Source of the DNA: an uncultured Porphyromonas sp.
GTDB lineage: Bacteria > Bacteroidota > Bacteroidia > Bacteroidales > Porphyromonadaceae
Assembly: GCF_902489635.1 (NCBI RefSeq)
Contig: NZ_CABUAN010000013.1
Location: 1-47,040 of the forward strand
Direction of reading: 5' to 3'
DNA: 47,040 nt
Each line of letters opens with the position of its first letter. The stretch's first letter is position 1. Below the pieces are notes generated by a model, which was not told the origin of the DNA, did no database searches, and saw nothing but the letters and a program-made list of their open reading frames with translations. A program made the position numbers and the translations under genes. Below are positions 18,970 through 25,152 of this stretch, one piece after another.

Positions 18970-19669
18970 CTGCCTTCTTGTCCTTAGCTACTTGCTTAGA
19001 AGATACGAGTACCTTATCGATCATGCCATACTCCAGCGCCTCCGAGGCGGTCATCCACTTGTCACGATCGCTGTCTCGCTCGATCTCCTCGACAGAGCGA
19101 CCCGAGTGATCGGCTATGATCTTGTAGAGCTCAGCCTTCACCTTGAGGATCTCCTTAGCAGCGATCTCTATGTCGCTCGCCTGGCCTTGCATACCGCCCA
19201 TCGGCTGGTGTATCATCACCCGCGAGTGGGGTAGTGCATAGCGCTTACCCTCGGCACCCGCTACGAGGAGGACAGCGGCCATCGAGGCGGCCATACCGGT
19301 ACACATCGTCGAGACATCGCACCCCACGTACTGCATCGTATCGTAGATGCCAAAGCCCGCATAGACCGACCCACCAGGGCTATTGATATAGATCGAAATA
19401 TCCTTGCCAGGATCTGCATTGTCTAGGTACAGAAGCTGCGCCTGGATCACATTGGCCGTGTAGTCGTTGACCTCCGTGCCGAGGAAGATGATACGATCCA
19501 TCATCAGGCGGCTGAAGACATCCATCTGCGCCACGTTGAGCTGACGCTCCTCGATGATGGTCGGATTGATGTAGCCAGTAGAGGCGGTTATGTAGTCGTT
19601 GAGAGCATTGGTATTCATCCGAAGATGAGCGTGTGCATAGTGGACGAAGTCCTTATTATGGTCTGTCAT
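18953..19669 (-). CDS. clpP: ATP-dependent Clp protease proteolytic subunit ClpP
   Basis: A 238-residue serine protease with the classic triad context: Ser129 in CTGMAASMA, His154 in VMIHQPMGG, and the Asp of IERDS (Asp199 by analogy to E. coli). The N-terminal 30 residues before the mature region are longer than in many ClpPs and may be a propeptide. It forms the proteolytic chamber for ClpX. Upstream lies a 157-base leader with a promoter and dyad, then the restriction module; no trigger factor gene, a common neighbour elsewhere, is present here. Confidence 0.98.
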   Translation of the reverse strand: MTDHNKDFVHYAHAHLRMNTNALNDYITASTGYINPTIIEERQLNVAQMDVFSRLMMDRIIFLGTEVNDYTANVIQAQLLYLDNADPGKDISIYINSPGGSVYAGFGIYDTMQYVGCDVSTMCTGMAASMAAVLLVAGAEGKRYALPHSRVMIHQPMGGMQGQASDIEIAAKEILKVKAELYKIIADHSGRSVEEIERDSDRDKWMTASEALEYGMIDKVLVSSKQVAKDKKADGKEK

Positions 19670-19776
19670 AGTGATGAAGCAGAGTTAAGTGAGTTACTAT
19701 TTATAGGTTAAAGGAGCGAAGCCACGCTTCACTTGCTAAAGGTTAGAGCCAGTCGAGTCACCCCGCCCTAGCTTAA

Positions 19777-19806
19777 TTCAGAAACAAAGATAACGTTATT
19801 TCTGAA
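19777..19806 (-). promoter_or_regulatory. clpP promoter -7 element within an operator-like dyad
   Basis: On the minus strand TATCTTTG (19785-19792) matches the Bacteroidota -7 consensus about 115 bases before the clpP start. It is enclosed by an inverted repeat, TTCAGAAA / TTTCTGAA (outer limits 19777-19806). The -33 region is not a clear TTTG. A dyad over the -7 element would suit a repressor site or a transcript 5' hairpin, but neither is shown. Confidence 0.5.
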
Positions 19807-19825
19807 CATACGCTACACCCCTCAC

Positions 19826-21985
19826 TCAGATCTCATCTGTGTTTATCAAGTCGGCTATCTGACAATAAGATGGATCATAACGCTCCGTATTGTCAGCAAA
19901 CTCCAAGTAGCCTGAGTGGATGTGGGTGGTGGGCACTCTTTTATCTAAGTCAAACTGAACCAAAAGGTAGAGCGGGCAGTGCCTCATGTTGAGATAGAGT
20001 CCTGGGTGCTCCTCGATGTCTGAGTTGTTGAGTAGTTGAGGTGTAGCACTGATCTCAAATAGATGCTGCCCCTCGTCTCGTCTTGTGTGAAAAAGGAGAT
20101 AGCGGATCTCATCTAGATGACGGATGATCTCCATCCCCGCCTTCGTTGTCTTGATGCCGATAGCTATCTCTCCTGAGTTTAGGAACTTATGCAGCCTATC
20201 TTGATACATCATCACCGCTAGCACACCCTGGCGTGCACTCAAGCCGGGGGCTGTTTTACTATCTATCGATACGCTTAGAGCTTGCTGTGGATTGGTTCCG
20301 AGGGCACATGGCTCTACATAGTAGTCTTGTCGCAGCCTAGCCAAGAGTAGCTCATTAGCCTCCGTATCTTTATGGTCGAGGGCTAGAGACAGATACCGAG
20401 GATCTGAAAAAGGCCGATACACCTTCCCTAGTAGCTCCTGAAAGTGTACTCGCAGGTACTCCTCATTATCGACCCCCAGCTTAGCTCTCATAGCGTAAAA
20501 GTCATACTGCTCCTGCAGTGCTGACTGTATCTTTTCACGAAACAGGTTACGCACTTTTTTCTTCCACACACTCTTCTGGTAGTTATTCTCTCGAGCATAG
20601 AGCGACACCACGTAGAGGAAGTTTACATCGTAATGATAGACTAGGAGCGTATCACGATCGAAGAGGCGATTGTTGAAGTGTCGAGAGATAAAGGTGTTGT
20701 TTTCACGATCTGTCGTAGAGATATTGTCGGCATAGGAGAGATGCTCGTCCATCTTAGCACTGATGAAGAAGTTAGGCACGATATTGTACCCTTCGGTTTG
20801 ATCATCACGGTACTTGGGGCTGTGTGCGCGCAGAGCAGTGTGGTCTGCCGAGTCATCTAGGAAGAGGTTGATATTCCATTGGATCACGTTACGCGCATAG
20901 GTAAACTGCTTGTAGACAGACTCCGACGAGATCTGATTGCCTATCTTATAGTACTTACTGTCTCCGATGTAGTAGATTGGCTTGTCGTCCTCATTGTTCG
21001 TTAGGCTCTGATAGCTATAGATGTGATCTACTCGCTTACCATCGCCTTGGTCTTTTAGTCCTCGTGGAGGTTCTTTGTCTCCAATGAGCTCGTCTATGAT
21101 AGCCTCAAATACAATGTTAAAGCTCTTGACCAGCAGGTACTCACGTTGCTCTGCTACGATATTGATACGATGCGCTCTGTCAAAGAAGGCATAGCACATC
21201 TCCCACAGGCGCAGCTGTATGTCAGAGAAGTAGCGATACTTTATTTGCTTCAGTCGGCGAACGCCATAGCCAGATAGGTAGTGGTCGAACTTGCGCCCTT
21301 TGATCAGCTCATAGCCGAAGGCGATCTCTACGGGAAATCCGTAAGTATCACTGATGTAGTGAAGGATAGAGAGATAGATAATGATCAGCTCCTCATCGGT
21401 ATCGACCTGTCGCTTCTTATTAATAGGGTCTAGGTAGATAGGACTCCCCTTTTGTATCCAGGCCGTAGAGTGGGCGATGGTGCGTGTCCAGTTGATCTTG
21501 TTATGCCCAGAGTGTATGTTGCGTAGCGTAGAGGTAAAGAAGTGCTGCTGCTCCTTGTTGAAGCGGAGGAGTGTCAGTAAGATGTCTAAGAAGGTATTGC
21601 TCAGCATACGCCTGCCCTTGCCCATCTCTGCTATCTTACGACGATAGACGATATCATTCTTGGGGTTGCTGTTATTGTAGACAACGATCGCTCGATAGAT
21701 CCACACCGCAAAGTCGTAGATAAAGCTACGCTCCTCTGCGGTGAGCAGATCTGAGTCGTCTAGGTTGATGATGTCGTGTGGATCCAGTCGTGAGAAGACT
21801 CTATCCTGCTCATCTAGTAGCACCTTAGGTAGGATAAAGACACAGTCACGGAGGCGAGCGTTGTAGTAATAGCCTACATAGCTCACACTTACGGCCCCCT
21901 CTACATTCTCTAGAGGACTCAGCTCGTGCAGAATCTCCCGCACGCTCTCAGACCGATAGTTAAAGCCCTCGATGATTACCCTCAC
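19826..21985 (-). CDS. LlaJI/McrC-like restriction endonuclease subunit
   Basis: The 719-residue protein resembles the nuclease subunit of LlaJI-type, McrBC-related systems. A PD-(D/E)XK-like core is visible: Asp320 in KRVDHIY, then Asp342-Ser-Lys344 in YYIGDSKYYK, preceded by the helix SFNIVFEAIIDELIG. The gene starts 11 bases after the AAA+ partner and surely forms one unit with it. In this family the nuclease cuts DNA when driven by the GTPase/ATPase partner. No DNA methyltransferase is in the window. Family assignment is from memory of motifs; whether it targets modified or unmodified DNA cannot be told. Confidence 0.75.
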   Translation of the reverse strand: MRVIIEGFNYRSESVREILHELSPLENVEGAVSVSYVGYYYNARLRDCVFILPKVLLDEQDRVFSRLDPHDIINLDDSDLLTAEERSFIYDFAVWIYRAIVVYNNSNPKNDIVYRRKIAEMGKGRRMLSNTFLDILLTLLRFNKEQQHFFTSTLRNIHSGHNKINWTRTIAHSTAWIQKGSPIYLDPINKKRQVDTDEELIIIYLSILHYISDTYGFPVEIAFGYELIKGRKFDHYLSGYGVRRLKQIKYRYFSDIQLRLWEMCYAFFDRAHRINIVAEQREYLLVKSFNIVFEAIIDELIGDKEPPRGLKDQGDGKRVDHIYSYQSLTNNEDDKPIYYIGDSKYYKIGNQISSESVYKQFTYARNVIQWNINLFLDDSADHTALRAHSPKYRDDQTEGYNIVPNFFISAKMDEHLSYADNISTTDRENNTFISRHFNNRLFDRDTLLVYHYDVNFLYVVSLYARENNYQKSVWKKKVRNLFREKIQSALQEQYDFYAMRAKLGVDNEEYLRVHFQELLGKVYRPFSDPRYLSLALDHKDTEANELLLARLRQDYYVEPCALGTNPQQALSVSIDSKTAPGLSARQGVLAVMMYQDRLHKFLNSGEIAIGIKTTKAGMEIIRHLDEIRYLLFHTRRDEGQHLFEISATPQLLNNSDIEEHPGLYLNMRHCPLYLLVQFDLDKRVPTTHIHSGYLEFADNTERYDPSYCQIADLINTDEI

Positions 21986-21996
21986 GGCTACTTTAT

Positions 21997-23346
21997 CTAC
22001 GCCTGACTGTCAGTCGCTTCTACTATATCGTCTCCCTTGATCAGATTGTCTAGAAACTGAGCGACGAGTTCTTCATTCACACGCTGTCCCTGAACCTCGG
22101 TCTCGTAAAACATCGGGAAGGTCATCTGACCACCCGTTGCCGTCTGAAACTCCTTGTCACTAAACCCGTAATCCTTAAAGACGTCGTTCCATAAGTAGAA
22201 GATCACCTTACTCACGAAGGTGTCTGCAGAGATTGTCTGGTTGTCCTGGGGCTTGACAAAGAAGTACCCGAGCTTCTTATCCTCACTATCGGTAACACTG
22301 CCTATCTTGCTATTGATCTGCTCTAGGAAGGTCCACCAGTCCCATGTTTTGCTAGCAGCCTCGATGACCCACCCCCTCTGTGCATTACGGATGGGGACAT
22401 ACTCCCACTCCCAGCGCCGCTTAAAAGCACTATCAATGGGGAATAGACTTTGGTCACTCGTATTCATCGTGGCGAGGATATGAAGATTCTTCGGGAGTAG
22501 GAGTAGCTCTCCAGACTTCACCTTGCTCATGACATCCTCATACTCCTCTGAGTAGAGTGCGTTAATCTCCTCCTCAATGCGCTCGTCAGGAGCAAAGCTA
22601 CCATCCTGCTGGAAGTGCTCCTCAAGGTACTTGCAGATGTCACTATCCGCTACAATAGGGTACTCTGAGAAGCCCTCACTATTACGGTCTAGCAACTGAA
22701 AGAGATCGCCAAAGATCTGTGCACAATTGCCTCGGTTGATCTCCTCAATAACTAGATACTGAGGCTCTGGATAATGCTCCCACGCCTGAGTGTATGCCTT
22801 GAGGAAGGCTTGAGGCACGAAGTTGTACACGATTCGCTTTTCTTCCACTTGAGTACCGCTACTCTCATTTCGTGGCACAATCTCCATTGTGGGCTTGTAA
22901 GCCCCTACAAATGTTGAATAGTCGCTGTCAGGGTGAAATGTAGTGCGAATTAATTTCTTTCCAGTAGCTTGCAGACTCTTGATCTGGTATGACTTGCCAG
23001 TCCCTGGAGCTCCGTAGTAAATTACTTGAAGGGGTTGAGATGAGTGAGGCTGATTCCTTAAGCTTCCCTTAAGGTACATACCCGCCATTACAGACAAAGT
23101 TGCAGTGTATCCATATTCAAACTTGTCAATATCACTCTGCCCACTCAAAGCTGCTCTAGCTTCGTTTGACGTTGAGTTTGGGTGGTTACTCCAGTAGTCG
23201 ATGTACTCTTTGAGCAACTCTTTAGAGATTGTACGGAGCCCTCTTGCTCCTCTACTATTGGACTCGACTAGATAGCAAAGCCGATCTACATCAACAATAC
23301 GAACACTTCCATCTTCTGAAATGTCTCCTTTTTGCAATGGACGCAT
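21997..23346 (-). CDS. McrB-like AAA+ NTPase of the restriction module
   Basis: A 449-residue AAA+ protein with Walker A GAPGTGKS (112-119), Walker B YLVIEEINRGN (197-207), the McrB-family signature MNTSDQS (294-300) and the arginine-finger region FKRRWEW (309-314). McrB proteins bind GTP and drive the McrC nuclease. The 100 residues before Walker A show no clear DNA-reading domain, so how the target is recognised is open. An in-frame fragment resembling the end of a HTH regulator lies immediately upstream. A candidate -7 element is at 23523-23530. Confidence 0.85.
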   Translation of the reverse strand: MRPLQKGDISEDGSVRIVDVDRLCYLVESNSRGARGLRTISKELLKEYIDYWSNHPNSTSNEARAALSGQSDIDKFEYGYTATLSVMAGMYLKGSLRNQPHSSQPLQVIYYGAPGTGKSYQIKSLQATGKKLIRTTFHPDSDYSTFVGAYKPTMEIVPRNESSGTQVEEKRIVYNFVPQAFLKAYTQAWEHYPEPQYLVIEEINRGNCAQIFGDLFQLLDRNSEGFSEYPIVADSDICKYLEEHFQQDGSFAPDERIEEEINALYSEEYEDVMSKVKSGELLLLPKNLHILATMNTSDQSLFPIDSAFKRRWEWEYVPIRNAQRGWVIEAASKTWDWWTFLEQINSKIGSVTDSEDKKLGYFFVKPQDNQTISADTFVSKVIFYLWNDVFKDYGFSDKEFQTATGGQMTFPMFYETEVQGQRVNEELVAQFLDNLIKGDDIVEATDSQA

Positions 23347-23352
23347 AAGTTC

Positions 23353-23500
23353 TTAGGATCTACATGATTGAATTAGGTCGCCTAGTGTTACATCTAAGAG
23401 TTCAGCGATATTATATTGGGTGGCGATAGAGCGTTAGTCGTCTTTTTGTAGGATCTCTAGACACAACATGCTCAAACGCATCGATTCACACAGCTCTCAG
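23353..23500 (-). pseudogene. Probable remnant of an XRE/HTH regulator C-terminus
   Basis: On the minus strand, 7 bases before the McrB-like start, a 26-codon open stretch (23433-23356) encodes a segment containing IAELLDVTLGDLI and ends in TAA. The pattern resembles the last helices of Cro/C1-type HTH proteins. The same frame continues upstream through one TAA (23434-23436) into RLSMLCLEILQKDD, which also resembles such proteins. No intact start or N-terminal helix-turn-helix is seen. Such regulators, or methyltransferases with HTH domains, often precede LlaJI-type nucleases, so this may be a deletion scar. Short length keeps confidence modest. Confidence 0.4.
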
Positions 23501-23522
23501 ACTCTTTATGTACCTAGCTATG

Positions 23523-23530
23523 CAAAGATA
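23523..23530 (-). promoter_or_regulatory. Candidate -7 element for the restriction module
   Basis: TATCTTTG on the minus strand matches the Bacteroidota -7 consensus, about 177 bases before the McrB-like start. No good TTTG is found at the -33 spacing, so this is a tentative promoter. The leader would span the HTH-like remnant. Confidence 0.4.
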
Positions 23531-23761
23531 GGCATTTTCATCCGTTCGGAGAGGGGAGAACGATCAGGGCTCAGGGCTGACGCATTATAATCGCTCTTTT
23601 AGAAGCTACACATGAGCGACAAGCGAGGCATAGATGAGGTCACTATATATAATGTGTCAGCCATGCCCTCTAACTTCTCCCCTCTAATTTCTAACCTCTA
23701 ACCTCTAGTTCCTGTTTACATATCTTTACGGGGAAATTCGTCCGATTCTATCCTTTCTCGA

Positions 23762-23930
23762 ATATCCACGTGGAAAATCTCAAATCCCCACGTGGAGAAT
23801 TTTTATTTTCCACGTGGGCGTCAAAAAATTCCTCCGAAGTTTCATTTGATTCCTCCGAGGAATTTTTTATTTCCTACCTGGGAAATAAAAAATATCCACC
23901 TGGATATTTCGAAATATCCACGTGGAAATC
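23762..23930. repeat. Phased palindrome array A (eight units, about 22-bp period)
   Basis: Palindrome centres fall at about 23769.5, 23791.5, 23813.5, 23833.5, 23856, 23877.5, 23899.5 and 23921.5. Core sequences differ: CACGTG in units 1-3 and 8, CTCCGA-like in 4 and 5, TACCTG and CACCTG in 6 and 7. All have TTCC/GGAA-type arms in an A/T-rich background. The spacing of 20-22.5 bp puts the units on roughly the same face of the helix. Confidence 0.85.
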
Positions 23931-24013
23931 ACTTTTCCCCGACATGGTGCCGTTTCGATATGTCGTTGGGTCTAAATTATTGTGACAGGTCGGCAGTGAG
24001 TTTGCCCTGATGA

Positions 24014-24038
24014 AGACTGTTGACTTTTGCAACAGTCT
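24014..24038. repeat. AGACTGTTG hairpin repeat, copy 1
   Basis: A 9-bp stem (AGACTGTTG / CAACAGTCT) with a 7-base loop. The same 25 bases occur in reverse complement at 36273-36297, and a close relative is at 45663-45688. No run of T follows on the minus strand, so it is not a classic terminator for the radical SAM gene that ends 67 bases away. Confidence 0.85.
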
Positions 24039-24104
24039 CGTTTTGGGGTCGTATATCGCCGCGCGCAGTTCGTATGCTTTCGGAGGGAGGAGCGGAGCGG
24101 GGAA

Positions 24105-25133
24105 CTAGTAGTTTAGCTTTTTGGTTGTGTGGGTGTCGCGCTCTGCGTAGGTATTGCGCTGGGTGAAGATGGCACGGAACAGCCGCCCGACGAGGTGCGA
24201 CTGGCGAGCATAGTTCCTGAGCGAGACCGAGCGAAAGTCCACATCCTGAGGCCCGAAGCTTTGCGGGGAGATGTAGTAATAGGTCGCCTCCTCAAAGAGC
24301 TTTGCCAAGCGTCGAGGCGGCTTGGCTGTCTGGCTCATCTTCTTACTGCTGGGGCAAATGACCTCTATCCCCTCAGCACAGAGCCGCTCTACCGTAGTCG
24401 CTATGACCCGGTCGTAGGCCGCTACGAGGGGAGCCATGTCGAACTCCTTGTAGGCACTCTCGCCGATCTTCTGCACGGGGCGTATCTGCACCGTTCGGAC
24501 GGGATAGTCACGGATTAAGTCGGGTAGACGGCTTAGCTCCTCCACATTGTCGCGATTGACCGTGTAGTTGAGCCGTACGGCGGGTGGGTTGTCTAGCGCC
24601 TTCAACCACTCTAGTAGCGTGACAAATCGTTGCCACTCGGCACCTACCATCAGCCGCTCATAAGTCGCTTGCGTGGTGCCATGCAGCGAGAGTGTCAGTT
24701 CGCTCAGTCCCGCCGTCACGAGTGCCTGCAGGGTCTCCTCGGTCAGGGCATTGCCATTCGTTATGACAGAGATCCAAGGAACGTGGTACTCCTGGCCCAG
24801 CTGTACGAGGCGAAGCATCGTCTCTGGGGTGAGCGTCGGCTCGGCACCGCAACCGATCTGTAGCCTGAGTGCCTGGGGAAAGAGATGAGCCGCTATCGCC
24901 TCGCAGTCGTCCGTGGTCAGCTTGCCACGCAGCGTAGCTCTATACTCAGGATCGCTAAAGTAGCACATCTGACAGCGGAGGTTGCAGGCTAAGATAGGGT
25001 CAATGAAAACGCCTATGTAGCGTCTCCTCAAGAGGTGCATACCGAGGACGGAGAGGAGCTTAAGGCGATCTCCTCCCTTACGGCTCAAGGTGCGCGCTAG
25101 TCGCTGTGTGGCGTGGGTGAGCTGGCTCATCAT
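24105..25133 (-). CDS. Radical SAM protein
   Basis: With the start at 25133 (MMSQLTH, preceded by AGAGAGG) the protein has 342 residues and begins 19 bases after the polA stop. A longer reading from 25259 would overlap polA by 107 bases and is less likely. The [4Fe-4S] motif is CNLRCQMC (Cys50, 54, 57), followed by radical SAM barrel features such as WISVITNGNAL and LSELTLSLHG. No C-terminal SPASM cysteine cluster is seen. Radical SAM enzymes cleave SAM to make a 5'-deoxyadenosyl radical; the substrate here is unknown. It is the last gene of the acetyltransferase-polA run. Confidence 0.88.
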   Translation of the reverse strand: MMSQLTHATQRLARTLSRKGGDRLKLLSVLGMHLLRRRYIGVFIDPILACNLRCQMCYFSDPEYRATLRGKLTTDDCEAIAAHLFPQALRLQIGCGAEPTLTPETMLRLVQLGQEYHVPWISVITNGNALTEETLQALVTAGLSELTLSLHGTTQATYERLMVGAEWQRFVTLLEWLKALDNPPAVRLNYTVNRDNVEELSRLPDLIRDYPVRTVQIRPVQKIGESAYKEFDMAPLVAAYDRVIATTVERLCAEGIEVICPSSKKMSQTAKPPRRLAKLFEEATYYYISPQSFGPQDVDFRSVSLRNYARQSHLVGRLFRAIFTQRNTYAERDTHTTKKLNY

Positions 25134-25152
25134 CCTCTCTGTCTCAGGTGGA

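Larger units (their letters stand above)
23560..24040. repeat. Long intergenic repeat, copy A (inverted copy at 45290-45765)
   Basis: Most of this gene-free stretch recurs in reverse complement near the rRNA operon. Shared parts, in order: GCATTATAATCGCTCTTTTA and its flank (about 23583-23625), TATATAATGTGTCAGCC, a CT-rich stretch, the eight-palindrome array (23762-23930), and a flank running to about 23983. The final hairpin (24014-24038) belongs to a separate family. Short ORFs over the array, such as 23770-23985, look like by-products. Confidence 0.8.

Noticed and set aside
23770..23985. Small 71-codon gene with a homologue at 45366-45581
   Set aside because: It starts with GTG, runs over the phased palindromes, and the differences between copies fit paired palindrome changes better than protein selection.
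24014..24038. Terminator for the radical SAM gene
   Set aside because: The hairpin lacks a T run on the minus strand and is an identical copy of a dispersed repeat.
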